The notes beneath the pieces were generated by a model. The model made no database searches and was not told where the DNA came from. It saw nothing but the letters and a program-made list of their open reading frames with translations. A program made the position numbers and the translations under genes. Shown one piece after another: positions 1-9,122 of a stretch of DNA of 40,889 bases. Numbering within the stretch: position 1 is the stretch's first letter; each line of letters opens with the position of its first letter. Source of the stretch: Acidiferrobacteraceae bacterium (lineage in GTDB: Bacteria; Pseudomonadota; Gammaproteobacteria; Arenicellales; UBA868). Location of the stretch: NCBI GenBank assembly GCA_002726415.1, contig PBSU01000022.1:1-40889 (forward strand), read 5' to 3'.

Positions 1-1203
1 CCGTTGATTACGCTCGGGTGCATCATGATGCGCAAATGCCACCTGAATACCTGTCCCGTTGGCATTGCTACCCAGGACCCCGTATTGCGTGAGAAGTTTT
101 ACGGTCAACCGGAGAACGTGGTGAACTACCTGTTTCTGGTCGCGCAGGAAGTGCGTGAGATCATGGCCACTCTGGGCTTTAGGACTTTTAATGAGATGGT
201 TGGTCGTACCGACGTGCTTGAATCGGCTTCAGCAGTTTCGCACTGGAAGGCCGACGGTCTTGATCTCGCACCTCTGCTGGCAACACCACAAAAACCGCAT
301 CAGGATACGGGGGTGTACTGCCAACAGAGTCAGGATCATGGTCTGGACAAGGCATTGGACAGTACTCATCTGATCGGACTGAGTCAGGCGGCGCTTGAGA
401 AGGCTGAGCCGGTCGTATTTGAACTCCCTATCAGCAACATCAATCGTACGGTAGGTGCTTTACTCAGTCATGAGGTGGTTAAGCGCTGGGGTGAACATGG
501 TCTGCCCGATGGCACGATCCATGGCCGCTTTACTGGGTCGGCGGGCCAGAGTTTTGGTGCCTGGCTGGCGCACGGTATCACACTGGAACTGGCTGGCGAT
601 GCCAATGACTATGTTGGGAAGGGGCTCTCTGGGGGGCGAATTGCGGTTTATCCCCCCCCACAAAGCACCTTTGTACCGCAAGACAATATCATCGTCGGCA
701 ACGTGGTGCTCTACGGTGCGACTGGCGGCCGGGCTTTTTTCCGAGGCCGCGCAGCGGAGCGTTTCGCTATCCGCAACAGTGGGGCCCGGGCCGTGGTTGA
801 AGGCGTCGGAGATCATGGCTGTGAGTACATGACGGGTGGGCGGGTCGTGGTACTTGGCCCGACGGGCCGGAATTTTGCCGCTGGGATGTCCGGGGGCATC
901 GCTTATGTGTTGGCTCCAGATCAAGATCTATTTGCGCTGAACTGTAACCAGGATATGGTGGATCTTGATCCACTTGACCGGGAAGATGATATGGCGGAAC
1001 TGCTGGAACTGCTGCGTGAACACTACCGGTTGACTCATTCCAGTGTGGCGGCAGAGTTGATGGCAAACTGGGAACAAGCCGTTGCCAGTTTTGTCAAAGT
1101 GATGCCGTGTGAGTACAAGCGGGTACTGGCCCAGCACCAGACCCATGATGAAGAATCCGAATCGACCTTGCCCGCTGAAACTATGCGGCAGGGCACATTC
1201 TGA
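1..1203 (+). CDS. gltB: Glutamate synthase (NADPH) large subunit, C-terminal part (5' end outside window)
   Basis: This is the last 400 residues of the GOGAT large subunit, which makes glutamate from glutamine and 2-oxoglutarate with electrons passed on by GltD. The reading frame is open from base 1, so the gene starts upstream of the window. The first residues carry the 3Fe-4S cysteines at local positions 7, 13 and 18, in the motif [15 protein letters not shown], with the spacing known for GltB. From about residue 160 the glycine-rich GXGXG beta-helix domain follows (for example [51 protein letters not shown]). The stop is followed after 26 bases by gltD, the usual operon order. Nothing looks damaged. 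The identification is secure; only the N-terminal amidotransferase and FMN domains lie off the window. Confidence 0.97.
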   Translation, partial: PLITLGCIMMRKCHLNTCPVGIATQDPVLREKFYGQPENVVNYLFLVAQEVREIMATLGFRTFNEMVGRTDVLESASAVSHWKADGLDLAPLLATPQKPHQDTGVYCQQSQDHGLDKALDSTHLIGLSQAALEKAEPVVFELPISNINRTVGALLSHEVVKRWGEHGLPDGTIHGRFTGSAGQSFGAWLAHGITLELAGDANDYVGKGLSGGRIAVYPPPQSTFVPQDNIIVGNVVLYGATGGRAFFRGRAAERFAIRNSGARAVVEGVGDHGCEYMTGGRVVVLGPTGRNFAAGMSGGIAYVLAPDQDLFALNCNQDMVDLDPLDREDDMAELLELLREHYRLTHSSVAAELMANWEQAVASFVKVMPCEYKRVLAQHQTHDEESESTLPAETMRQGTF

Positions 1204-1229
1204 TTTCCCACAGTGAGGTTCTTAGGAGT

Positions 1230-2753
1230 ATGGGGAAGGTAACCGGGTTCAAGGAATATCCACGGTCCAGCATTCCTTATCGTGATGCAGGTGAACGCCT
1301 GGGTGATTTCGGTGAAATCTTCTCTCATGCTGACACACTGCAATTGCAGACACAGGGTGCCCGCTGCATGGACTGCGGAGTCCCATTCTGCCAGTCTGCC
1401 GATGGCTGTCCGGTGGATAACCTGATTCCGGAATGGAACGATCTGGTATACCGGGGCGAGTGGCGTGCGGCGCTTGATCGTTTGCATGCCACAAATAATT
1501 TCCCCGAATTCACGGGTCGGGTTTGCCCGGCCCCCTGCGAGGGCGCTTGTGTGCTGGGGATCACTGAGCCTGCAGTGATCATCAAGAATATTGAGCAGGC
1601 GATAGTGGATCGGGGGTTCGCTGAGGGCTGGATCACTCCGCAGCTGCCTGGACAGCGTTCGAGCTTTCACGTTGGGGTGGTCGGTTCAGGTCCGGCGGGG
1701 CTTGCGGCCGCGGAGGAACTGAGTCGGACAGGTCACCGGGTGACGGTTTACGAGCGTGCCGACCGGGTGGGGGGTCTGCTGGTATATGGCATCCCAAACA
1801 TGAAACTCGACAAGGGTCTGGTGGAGCGCCGGGTAGCATTACTGCGCCAGGGGGGAGTTGAATTTGTCACCCGCACGAGCGTTGGTAAAGAGGTAGCTCT
1901 GCCCCAAGGACATATGATCGACATAATGGGTGAGCTGGGCTGCGAGACACAGCATATCCCGGCACAGGCATTGATGGAACGCCATGATGCGCTGGTGTTG
2001 GCGATGGGGGCGAGCGTACCACGGGATCTGCCAATTCCCGGCCGAGAATCATTGGGCATTCATTTTGCAATGGAGTATCTCACCCGGAGCACCCAGAGCC
2101 TGCTTGAGGGAACTCAGCCGGCTATCAGTGCAGCAGGAAGACGAGTTATCGTGATCGGCGGTGGTGATACCGGCGCTGACTGTATTGGCACTGCATTACG
2201 ACAGGGTTGTGAAAGCATCGTAAACTTCGAGCTGCTCGCCCAGCCCCCTGCTGGCCGGGCTCCGAACAATCCTTGGCCGCAGTGGCCACTTATTTTGCGC
2301 AGCGACTATGCCCATACAGAAGCCCAGCATCGTTTTGGCGGTGATCCCAGAAGTTACAACCTGCTTTCCAAAACTTTTATCTGTGATGATGGTGGTCAGG
2401 TGTGTGGAATACGCACAGTCACGGTGGACTGGGATAAGCCGACGGACCGGGCGCCCTTCAGTGAAGTGGCAGGTTCGGAACAGGACTGGCCATGTGATCT
2501 GGTATTTTTGTCGATGGGATTTACCGGGCCTGAAGCGGCGTTGGCAGCGGAACTGGGACTGGAGCGTGATGAGCGATCCAATCTGCTGGCCCCACCACCC
2601 CGTTATCAGTGCGGTACGTCTTCTGTCTTCGCCGCCGGCGATTGCCGACGTGGCCAGTCACTGGTGGTCTGGGCGATTCACGAGGGTCGGGCGGTGGCGC
2701 AGGCAGTGGATACCTATCTCGCCGGGCTGTCTCAAACCGAAGTGGTTGCCTGA
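1230..2753 (+). CDS. gltD: Glutamate synthase small subunit
   Basis: GltD (507 aa) oxidises NADPH on FAD and passes electrons through Fe-S clusters to GltB. The N-terminal Fe-S region has cysteines 46, 49, 54 and 60 and a second group at 99, 103 and 107. The FAD-binding motif VGSGPAG is at about 151-157 and the NADPH-binding motif VIVIGGGDTG at about 306-315. The C-terminal FAD motif is VFAAGDCRRG. The N-terminus MGKVTGF is typical of this GltD type, which supports the ATG at 1230. AGGAG lies only one base before that ATG, and a second purine-rich stretch (GTGAGG) sits further upstream. The protein is about 30 residues longer than E. coli GltD. Much of the excess appears to be an extra stretch at about residues 221-250, between the dinucleotide-domain strands. 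It is probably co-transcribed with gltB and followed 12 bases later by pyrF. Confidence 0.96.
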   Translation: MGKVTGFKEYPRSSIPYRDAGERLGDFGEIFSHADTLQLQTQGARCMDCGVPFCQSADGCPVDNLIPEWNDLVYRGEWRAALDRLHATNNFPEFTGRVCPAPCEGACVLGITEPAVIIKNIEQAIVDRGFAEGWITPQLPGQRSSFHVGVVGSGPAGLAAAEELSRTGHRVTVYERADRVGGLLVYGIPNMKLDKGLVERRVALLRQGGVEFVTRTSVGKEVALPQGHMIDIMGELGCETQHIPAQALMERHDALVLAMGASVPRDLPIPGRESLGIHFAMEYLTRSTQSLLEGTQPAISAAGRRVIVIGGGDTGADCIGTALRQGCESIVNFELLAQPPAGRAPNNPWPQWPLILRSDYAHTEAQHRFGGDPRSYNLLSKTFICDDGGQVCGIRTVTVDWDKPTDRAPFSEVAGSEQDWPCDLVFLSMGFTGPEAALAAELGLERDERSNLLAPPPRYQCGTSSVFAAGDCRRGQSLVVWAIHEGRAVAQAVDTYLAGLSQTEVVA

Positions 2754-2765
2754 GTTGACCCAGGT

Positions 2766-3482
2766 ATGAGTCGCGCTCCCGTCGATGCCCGGGATCGGCT
2801 GATTGTCGCGTTAGATGTGCCAAGCGGCGCCGAAGCCCGCGCTCTGGTCAAGGAGTTGGGTGATACCGTCAGTTTCTACAAGGTCGGCCTGGAGCTTTTT
2901 ACCGGAACCGATGGCTTTGGTATGGTCGACTGGCTCGCCGGGCAAGACAAACAGATCTTTGTTGACCTCAAGTTCTTTGATGTCCCGGCAACGGTTGCAC
3001 GGGCTGTGCGTCAGTTGCGGGGACGGCAGATCACCTTCGCTACCGTGCATGGCAATGACGCCATGATGCGCGCGGCTGCCGAGGCTTCCGGCGAGGTCGG
3101 TATTCTTGCAGTGACCGTGCTGACGAGTCTCGATGCGGCAGATATGCAGGATCTGGGTTTTGACTGTGATATTCCAGATTTAGTGCGCTCTCGTGCAAAG
3201 CGAGCTGTCGCGCTGGGCTGTGCCGGAGTCGTGGCTTCTGGTCAGGAAGCGGCGGTGTTGCGTCAGTCACTTGGGGATGAGGGCTTGATCGTGACACCCG
3301 GAATCCGTCCCGGTGATCATGATGATGATCAGAAACGTGCAGTGACGCCGGCCCAGGCGCTGCATGATGGGGCGGATTATCTGGTGGTGGGGCGACCCAT
3401 CCGTGATGCCGCTAGTCCGCGAGATGCCGCAAGGAGTATTCAGGCTGAGATCGCATCAGCACTGGCCGAGGCCAGGCCTTGA
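2766..3482 (+). CDS. pyrF: Orotidine 5'-phosphate decarboxylase
   Basis: PyrF (238 aa) decarboxylates OMP to UMP, the last step of de novo pyrimidine synthesis, in the cytoplasm. The signature VDLKFFDVP holds the catalytic residues Asp67, Lys69 and Asp72, and LIVALDVP at residues 12-19 is the first barrel strand with the ligand Asp17. The phosphate-binding end of the barrel is GIRP, followed by [10 protein letters not shown]. The length matches group I bacterial PyrF. The ATG at 2766 lies 12 bases after the gltD stop, and the stop codon overlaps the TTG start of hemE, so it is probably translated from the gltBD transcript. The usual second motif is DLKFHDIP; here His is replaced by Phe, which does not touch the catalytic Asp/Lys residues. 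Confidence 0.96.
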   Translation: MSRAPVDARDRLIVALDVPSGAEARALVKELGDTVSFYKVGLELFTGTDGFGMVDWLAGQDKQIFVDLKFFDVPATVARAVRQLRGRQITFATVHGNDAMMRAAAEASGEVGILAVTVLTSLDAADMQDLGFDCDIPDLVRSRAKRAVALGCAGVVASGQEAAVLRQSLGDEGLIVTPGIRPGDHDDDQKRAVTPAQALHDGADYLVVGRPIRDAASPRDAARSIQAEIASALAEARP

Positions 3483-4543
3483 GCGGGCAATTAAAAAACG
3501 ACCGCCTGATTCGTGCCCTGCGGCGCCAGGACGTGGACTGCACTCCGGTCTGGATCATGCGCCAGGCGGGTCGGTATCTTCCTGAGTATCGGGCCACCCG
3601 CGAGCGGGCTGGGGATTTTCTGACGCTGTGTCAGACTCCGGAACTTGCCTGCGAGGTGACACTGCAGCCACTGGAACGCTTCGATCTGGACGCTGCGATT
3701 CTGTTCTCTGACATTCTGACTATCCCGGATGCCATGGGCCTGGGACTTACGCTGCATGAAGGGGAAGGCCCCCGGTTTGCCCGACCGGTGCGCTCTGTCA
3801 CTGAGGTCGCGGCACTGGGCGTCCCGGACCCGGAGCGTGATCTGGGATATGTGATGGATGCAATAAGACTGATCCGTCATGAACTGGCGGGTCGGGTGCC
3901 CCTGATTGGCTTTTCAGGGAGCCCCTGGACATTGGCGACTTATATGGTTGAGGGGCAGGGCAGTCGGGATTTTGCCCGAATAAAAAGTATGCTTTACAAC
4001 GAGCCATCGGCGGTCCGTCAACTCCTTCGCGTGCTCAGCGAATCGGTCTCGATTTACCTGACGGCGCAGGCCCAGGCTGGAGCCCAGGCGCTGATGATCT
4101 TTGATACCTGGGGCGGCGTTCTGGGGCATGCAGAGTACCGGCACTTTTCACTCGACCCCATGGAACAGATAGTTGAGTATCTACGATCAGATCCAGTGGC
4201 CTCTCAGTTACCACTCATTGTCTTCACCAAGGGGGGTGGGCAATGGCTGGCGCGCATTGCCGCAATTGGTTGTGATGCGTTGGGATGCGACTGGACGACG
4301 TCTTTGCGCGAGGCCCGACGGCAAGTTCAGGACCAGGTGGCCCTGCAGGGCAACCTGGACCCGGCGATTCTCTACGCTTCGCCCGAAAGAATCCGCTCTG
4401 GCGTGGCTGACGTACTTGAAGATTTTGGACCTGGCCCGGGCCACATATTCAATCTTGGCCATGGGGTGACGCCTGGTGTCGATCCGGATCACGTCAAGGT
4501 GTTGGTAGACGCGGTGCACGAATTCAGCCGTACCAAACGATAA
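3479..4543 (+). CDS. hemE: Uroporphyrinogen decarboxylase, TTG start
   Basis: HemE (354 aa, the same length as the E. coli enzyme) converts uroporphyrinogen III to coproporphyrinogen III in heme synthesis. The N-terminal signature [16 protein letters not shown] (residues about 23-38) and the second signature [16 protein letters not shown] (about 145-160) are intact. The first ATG is inside the active-site signature and would destroy it, so the start must lie upstream. The TTG at 3479, whose last two bases form part of the TGA stop of pyrF, is the best choice and implies translational coupling. In pseudomonads hemE often lies next to gltBD; here pyrF sits between them. No terminator with a T-run follows, only a weak inverted repeat. 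Confidence 0.95.
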   Translation: MSGQLKNDRLIRALRRQDVDCTPVWIMRQAGRYLPEYRATRERAGDFLTLCQTPELACEVTLQPLERFDLDAAILFSDILTIPDAMGLGLTLHEGEGPRFARPVRSVTEVAALGVPDPERDLGYVMDAIRLIRHELAGRVPLIGFSGSPWTLATYMVEGQGSRDFARIKSMLYNEPSAVRQLLRVLSESVSIYLTAQAQAGAQALMIFDTWGGVLGHAEYRHFSLDPMEQIVEYLRSDPVASQLPLIVFTKGGGQWLARIAAIGCDALGCDWTTSLREARRQVQDQVALQGNLDPAILYASPERIRSGVADVLEDFGPGPGHIFNLGHGVTPGVDPDHVKVLVDAVHEFSRTKR

Positions 4544-4557
4544 TCCTGGGTTTGGTA
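4531..4557. terminator. Possible weak bidirectional terminator between hemE and the SDR gene
   Basis: The converging 3' ends of hemE and the SDR gene are separated by 23 bases. An inverted repeat TACCAAAC (4531-4538) / GTTTGGTA (4550-4557) with an 11-base loop overlaps the hemE stop codon. The stem is AT-rich and there is no clear T-run, so this is only a candidate. Confidence 0.3.
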
Positions 4558-4566
4558 TGGCCTGGG

Positions 4567-5328
4567 TCAGTCTGGCACGGGTACCGTGTAGTTCAATGCG
4601 AGGCGGCCACCATCTGCATAGATACATTGTCCGGTGATGTAAGACGCATCGTCACTGGCCAGAAAAAGGGCAATCCGGGCGATTTCGTCGACCTCGCCGC
4701 AGCGGCCCATCGGTGTGCGTGACAGGATGGCACGGCGTTTCTCGTCATCTGTGATTACCTGTTGCAGCATTTCAGTCAGGATACTGCCCGGACCGATTGC
4801 GTTGACCCGTATTCCCTTATCCGCCAGTGCGACTGCCATGACCCGCGTTAACTGATCGAGTCCACCCTTGGAGACGTTATAGGGCAGGATATTGGGGATG
4901 GTCATGACACCGTTTACGGAAGACATGTTAATGATGCTGCCACTGCCAGCCGACACCATGTGCCGGCCTACCGCCTGGCTTATGAGAAAGGCCCCTTTAA
5001 GATTGACTGCGATCACAGCATCGAAGTCTGCCTCGCTGATCTCCAGTACATCGCCTGAGCGTAGTATTCCGGCGTTGTTGACGCAGATATCGATCCTGCC
5101 GGTTTCAGTCACGATTTCATCGATCGTGGCATCTACCGCCTTTTTATCGGATATATCGGTGCAGAAAAAACAGGCATTGGGTACCCCCGCTGCGGCTGCT
5201 CGACCAACGTCTTCGTTAATGTCGAGCATCATGACCTGGGCGCCCTCTGCACAGAAGCGCTGCGCTACACCCAGGCCGATTCCCTGGGCTGCGCCCGTCA
5301 CGACTGCCACTTTGTTTTCAAGTCTCAT
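4567..5328 (-). CDS. SDR-family NAD(P)-dependent oxidoreductase
   Basis: A classical short-chain dehydrogenase/reductase of 253 residues. With the start used here, the cofactor motif TGAAQGIG is at about residues 11-18 and NNAG at about 84-87. The catalytic Ser is in INMSSVNG, and the Tyr/Lys pair is in YNVSKGG. The C-terminal GSILTEM and DDASYITGQ segments are typical of the family. The open frame runs 28 codons further upstream, but the ATG at 5328 is preceded by GGAG at a 6-base distance and begins MRLENKVAVVTG, the normal family N-terminus. The substrate cannot be told from sequence; relatives include 3-oxoacyl-ACP reductase-like and sugar or polyol dehydrogenases. It diverges from the GNAT gene across 98 bases. 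A TACAAT hexamer (5364-5369, minus strand) is a possible -10 element. Confidence 0.88.
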   Translation of the reverse strand: MRLENKVAVVTGAAQGIGLGVAQRFCAEGAQVMMLDINEDVGRAAAAGVPNACFFCTDISDKKAVDATIDEIVTETGRIDICVNNAGILRSGDVLEISEADFDAVIAVNLKGAFLISQAVGRHMVSAGSGSIINMSSVNGVMTIPNILPYNVSKGGLDQLTRVMAVALADKGIRVNAIGPGSILTEMLQQVITDDEKRRAILSRTPMGRCGEVDEIARIALFLASDDASYITGQCIYADGGRLALNYTVPVPD

Positions 5329-5426
5329 TGCCGTCTCCATCCAAATCAAAAGAAGATGGCACGATTGTATCCTGCGGATGAATCGCTCTGTGGCCGCAAG
5401 ATGGCCAATCACCTAGACTTGAGTGG

Positions 5427-5936
5427 ATGCTCGTGTCCTGCCAAAAAGCAGTTTCGATCCATCAGGCTGAGGCGGATGAGATGGATCTCATCCGAACCTT
5501 GTTCTGTGAATATGAATCATCGGTTGACGAAAGGGCCTGTTTTAATGATTTCGAACGCGAACTGGCAGCTCTACCGGGTGACTATGCTGCGCCCAATGGC
5601 TGCCTGCTGATTGCATCCTCTGGTTCAGCGGTGTCAGGCTGTGTGGCACTTCGCCCTTTGGATAGATCTACCGTTGAGGTCAAGAGGCTATACGTTCGTG
5701 AGCCGTATCGGCGCAAAGGCATTGGTGCGGCTCTGATGAGGACTCTCATCAGGCGGGCCCACCACGGCGGGATCAGCAAACTGGTTCTGGAAACACTGCC
5801 AACCATGCGAGCCGCCAACAATCTGTACCAGCAACTTGGCTTTGTTCACGCCTGCGCCTATCATCCTGACCCAGCCCCGATCGTCACTCCCCTGATGCTG
5901 GATCTGCAAACCAACACCCCGATGATTAACGGATGA
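5427..5936 (+). CDS. GNAT-family N-acetyltransferase
   Basis: A single-domain acetyltransferase of about 169 residues. Motif A is present as VKRLYVREPYRRKGIGAALM, containing the acetyl-CoA pyrophosphate-binding RRKGIG. Motif B follows with LETLPTMRAANNLYQQLGF. The family uses acetyl-CoA to acetylate an amine on a protein, antibiotic or small molecule; the substrate here is unknown. The ATG at 5427 directly abuts a GAGTGG sequence, so translation may really begin at the GTG at 5433, which has a better spacing and would remove two residues. The next gene, lpxD, begins 52 bases downstream on the same strand, but no functional link is evident. Confidence 0.8.
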   Translation: MLVSCQKAVSIHQAEADEMDLIRTLFCEYESSVDERACFNDFERELAALPGDYAAPNGCLLIASSGSAVSGCVALRPLDRSTVEVKRLYVREPYRRKGIGAALMRTLIRRAHHGGISKLVLETLPTMRAANNLYQQLGFVHACAYHPDPAPIVTPLMLDLQTNTPMING

Positions 5937-5988
5937 CCCAGATAAGTTGCTGTTTTACTTTCAGCCTTGGTAGATAATTCGGAAACTT

Positions 5989-6999
5989 ATGAAACTCGGT
6001 GAACTTGCGCACAAGCTTGGCGGTCAATGCCGTGGAGACCCTGACCTTGAGGTAACAGGCCTGGGTACCCTTGAAGATGCCAATGCAGATGAGATCACTT
6101 TCCTGGCCTCCTCCACGCCGCGAGAGAATCTGGCGTGTTGTGTCGCCGCCGCGGTGATTCTGTGTGAGGCAGACCTGGAGGCTTGGAGCGGCCCCGCCAT
6201 CGTTTGTGATAACCCGCACCTGGGGTACGCCCGAGCCGCGCGAGTGCTTGATAATACGCCGGCACCGGCGCCAGGAGTCCATCCCAGCGCAGTAGTGGCA
6301 GAAAGCGCGTGTATTGGCCCGGGCGTGTCGATTGGGGCGAACTGCGTTATCGAGGCAGATGTGAGTATCGGCAGGTCGGTAGTGATCGGTCCCGGCTGCG
6401 TTGTTGGGGAGAACGCCCAGCTGGGGGAAGGTACCCGGCTTTTCGCCAACGTGACCGTGAGTCGTGGTGTTTTAATCGGCCAGCGCTGCTTTATCAAGAG
6501 CGGGGCAGTGCTGGGCAGTGATGGCTTTGGCAACACCCACGAAGAGGGGCGCTGGGTCCGGATTCCCCAACTCGGCGGCCTGACTGTTGGGGATGATGTT
6601 CAGATTGGGGCAGCAACCACAATAGACCGGGGCGCGATTGGTAATACCACAATAGCCAGCGGTGTAGTAATCGATAACCTGGTTCAGATCGGCCACAACG
6701 TACAGGTGGGTGAGGGCACGGCCATTGTGTCGTGTGTGGGTATCGCCGGGAGCGTGGTGATAGGCAAACGTTGCGTTCTGGCTGGTGCTGTCGGTGTTGC
6801 CGATCATGTCACTATCTGTGATGACGTACATCTGACCGGCATGGCCATGGTGACGGGCTCTATCAACAAACCCGGAATGTATTCTTCGGGAACGGGTCTT
6901 TTGCCGACAGGTGAGTGGCGCAAGGCTGCGGTGCGGTTCCGCCAGCTTGATGAACTGGCCAAGCGGGTGCGGGCGCTGGAGAAGGATACCTCAAAATAG
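5989..6999 (+). CDS. lpxD: UDP-3-O-(3-hydroxyacyl)glucosamine N-acyltransferase
   Basis: LpxD (336 aa; 341 in E. coli) adds the N-linked 3-hydroxyacyl chain in the third step of lipid A synthesis. The N-terminal uridine-binding domain occupies about residues 1-95. The left-handed beta-helix then begins with [13 protein letters not shown] and continues through many hexapeptide repeats to about residue 300. The catalytic histidine is His236 in [14 protein letters not shown], and the substrate-binding [10 protein letters not shown] segment is at about 180-189. The C-terminal helix is [17 protein letters not shown] 5 bases before the ATG may serve as ribosome binding site. In many proteobacteria lpxD lies in the bamA-skp-lpxD-fabZ-lpxA operon; here it stands alone between a GNAT gene and a phosphate transporter, so it may be a second copy or a relocated gene. 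Confidence 0.93.
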   Translation: MKLGELAHKLGGQCRGDPDLEVTGLGTLEDANADEITFLASSTPRENLACCVAAAVILCEADLEAWSGPAIVCDNPHLGYARAARVLDNTPAPAPGVHPSAVVAESACIGPGVSIGANCVIEADVSIGRSVVIGPGCVVGENAQLGEGTRLFANVTVSRGVLIGQRCFIKSGAVLGSDGFGNTHEEGRWVRIPQLGGLTVGDDVQIGAATTIDRGAIGNTTIASGVVIDNLVQIGHNVQVGEGTAIVSCVGIAGSVVIGKRCVLAGAVGVADHVTICDDVHLTGMAMVTGSINKPGMYSSGTGLLPTGEWRKAAVRFRQLDELAKRVRALEKDTSK

Positions 7000-7109
7000 T
7001 GGGTGATATGCCTCAGGTAGTCTATTGCGCTGCTGGCCTTGCGAGAAAAGGTCGATTGGCTCTCACCAGGTGGCATTATTTCATTTGGGATGTAACAAAA
7101 ATTTGATTT

Positions 7110-7138
7110 TTGATAATCTTCCGGTTTCTGAGTATTAG
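7110..7138 (+). promoter_or_regulatory. Putative sigma-70 promoter for the phosphate transporter operon
   Basis: TTGATA (7110-7115) and TATTAG (7133-7138) are separated by 17 bases in the 186-base gap before pit. The -35 matches 5 of 6 consensus positions and the -10 matches 4 of 6. The region is AT-rich compared with its surroundings. I looked for a PhoB box and found no convincing tandem TGTCA repeat. Confidence 0.45.
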
Positions 7139-7185
7139 TTAGGTCTGCCGACATCTTCGTCCAGCAAAAAACGTAGGAAGATTTC

Positions 7186-8439
7186 ATGGTTTTTCCATCG
7201 GAGATTCCCCTCGCTCTTTGGATAGCTGGTTTTCTGGCGCTGTATATGGCCTGGGCGATCGGGGCTAACGATGTAGCTAACGCGATGGGCACCAGTGTCG
7301 GTTCAGGGGCACTGACAGTCTGGGGCGCAATTTTGGTTGCGGGTATTTTTGAATTCTGCGGCGCTTTTTTCGCTGGGGGGCATGTTACCGATACCGTACG
7401 CAAAGGTATGCTCGATCTATCGATGATAGATCGAGATCAGCTGATCTTTGGGATGCTGGCCTCACTCGCAGCCGCGGGTACTTTGTTGGTTGGAGCAACC
7501 CGTTTTGGTCTGCCGGTATCGACCACCCACTCCATCGTTGGCGCCATTGTCGGTTTCGGGGCGGTCGCCATCGGCCCCGATGCGGTACATTGGGGCAAGA
7601 TCATGCAGATCGTATTGTCCTGGCTCACCTCACCTTTGTTGGCCGGTGTAATCGCGTTTTTCATTTTTCAGATCACACGATCCAAGGTTTTAGACAGGGC
7701 AGACCCCGTTGCCCAGATCCGGAAATTGGGCCCCGCATTTTTCTTTTTCGTTTTCTTTATTATTGGCCTTGTCACGCTCTTTAAGGGATTAAAGCCCCTC
7801 AAACTGGATCTTAATTTCGAACAGGCCTTGATTGGGTCTGTGGTGCTCGGATTGGTTGGAACGGGGCTGGGGATATTCCTCATTCGCAGGGTAAATCTGG
7901 GCCCAGAAGATCCCAAGCATCGCTTCAGTCGTGTTGAGCGTATTTTTGTGGTGCTCCAGATCCTAACGGCTTGCGCGATCGCGTTTGCCCACGGTTCTAA
8001 TGATGTCGCGAACTCGATAGGTCCCCTTGCGGCTGTCGCGCATGCAGTTCAGGGTATGGACCTGGGGAGCAAAGCGCCGGTAGAACCCTGGATGCTTGCC
8101 ATTGGTGGGGTGGGGATCATAGTGGGGCTGGGAACCTGGGGTTACCGGGTAATGGAAACCGTTGGAAAGCGCATTACGGAACTGACTCCAAGCCGGGGCT
8201 TTGCCGCCCAGCTTTCAGCCGCCACAACAATTGTATTGGCATCGCGGATGGGTATTCCCATTTCGACGACACATACACTGGTGGGCGCGGTACTGGGGGT
8301 GGGTCTGGCCCGTGGTATTGGTGCGCTGGATTTACGGGTGGTTGGCAAGATCATTGTGTCATGGGTGGCGACGTTACCGATTTCTGCTGTGTTATCGATA
8401 TTCTTTTATTATTTTTTCAGAGGCTTATTAATCCCCTAG
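7186..8439 (+). CDS. pit: Inorganic phosphate transporter, Pit family
   Basis: An integral membrane carrier (417 aa) for low-affinity uptake of phosphate, probably as a metal-phosphate complex driven by protons or sodium. The two inverted halves of the PiT fold are visible. The N-terminal half has GANDVANAMGTSVGSGAL and GLPVSTTHSIVGAIVG; the C-terminal half has AHGSNDVANSIGPLAAV and GIPISTTHTLVGAVLG. The paired GxNDxANxxG signatures define the family. Hydrophobic segments fill most of the chain, with a charged cytoplasmic loop near RKLGPAF and around residues 220-245. An AGGAAG ribosome binding site sits 5 bases before the ATG. The next gene, 9 bases downstream, encodes a DUF47 protein, the usual partner, so the two form an operon. 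Bacterial PitA is usually longer (about 500 aa); this is the shorter type paired with DUF47 proteins. Confidence 0.93.
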   Translation: MVFPSEIPLALWIAGFLALYMAWAIGANDVANAMGTSVGSGALTVWGAILVAGIFEFCGAFFAGGHVTDTVRKGMLDLSMIDRDQLIFGMLASLAAAGTLLVGATRFGLPVSTTHSIVGAIVGFGAVAIGPDAVHWGKIMQIVLSWLTSPLLAGVIAFFIFQITRSKVLDRADPVAQIRKLGPAFFFFVFFIIGLVTLFKGLKPLKLDLNFEQALIGSVVLGLVGTGLGIFLIRRVNLGPEDPKHRFSRVERIFVVLQILTACAIAFAHGSNDVANSIGPLAAVAHAVQGMDLGSKAPVEPWMLAIGGVGIIVGLGTWGYRVMETVGKRITELTPSRGFAAQLSAATTIVLASRMGIPISTTHTLVGAVLGVGLARGIGALDLRVVGKIIVSWVATLPISAVLSIFFYYFFRGLLIP

Positions 8440-8448
8440 GAGGTATTC

Positions 8449-9117
8449 ATGGCCTGGATAGACAAATTAGTAGGCCGCTCGCCAATCGGCCCGATGCAAA
8501 AGCACATGCACGTGGTCGTGCTCTGTGCCCGCGAGATACTTCCGCTGCTTGAAGCGATGGCCGCGGGAGATGATGAGGGAATTCGTGACCGACGTGCCCA
8601 GATAGACCAACTGGAGCATGAAGCCGATCAGATCAAGCATGAGATTCGCTCTCATACGCCCAAGCGTTTTATGATGGCGCTTGATCGGCGCACCATACTT
8701 GAGATTCTGGATTATCAGGATTCCATCGCAGACGTTACCCAGGATATCGCTGAGTTGGCGGATCAGCGCAGTATGCACCTGCCTGTCGCACTGCAGGAGC
8801 CAGTGCTGTTACTGGCCAAAAGTGTGGTCGCAGCCTGTGAGCAAGGCCAGCGAATCATCGATGAACTTGATGAACTGGTGGAGACCGGCTTTGGGGATGC
8901 TGAAGTCGGCCGGGTAGACGAGATGATCTCAGAGTTGGGTCGCCTTGAGACCGAAACAGATGCACAATTAGATTCGGCAGCCCGGAAACTTTTTTCGATC
9001 GAAGGGGAGCTTGGTGTCGCTACCATTTTCTGGCACCAGGTCCTTCGCCAGATCGCAAACCTGGCTGACCTTTCTGAACGCGTCGGCAATCGTCTGCGCC
9101 TGCTATTGGCCAATTAA
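8449..9117 (+). CDS. DUF47 / TIGR00153 PhoU-like protein
   Basis: A 222-residue, mostly helical cytoplasmic protein of the DUF47 family, a structural relative of PhoU that is almost always encoded beside a Pit transporter and is thought to modulate it. The N-terminal region FVGRSPIGPMQKHM-like segment (here LVGRSPIGPMQKHMHVV) and the helix with HEADQIKHEIRSHTPKRFMMALDR are characteristic. The acidic and histidine-rich helices resemble PhoU metal-cluster motifs. A strong AGGAGG ribosome binding site precedes the ATG, and the start lies 9 bases after the pit stop. The protein is complete. Its 3' end faces an aquaporin remnant on the other strand. Confidence 0.9.
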   Translation: MAWIDKLVGRSPIGPMQKHMHVVVLCAREILPLLEAMAAGDDEGIRDRRAQIDQLEHEADQIKHEIRSHTPKRFMMALDRRTILEILDYQDSIADVTQDIAELADQRSMHLPVALQEPVLLLAKSVVAACEQGQRIIDELDELVETGFGDAEVGRVDEMISELGRLETETDAQLDSAARKLFSIEGELGVATIFWHQVLRQIANLADLSERVGNRLRLLLAN

Positions 9118-9122
9118 CTTCT

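Noticed and set aside
1035-1670. 211-codon minus-strand frame across the gltB-gltD junction
   Set aside because: It is antisense to two certain genes and shows no domain or plausible composition.
7091-7115. PhoB box before the phosphate transporter
   Set aside because: TGTAACA and TTTGATT are only vaguely like the TGTCA repeats and the 11-base period is not kept.
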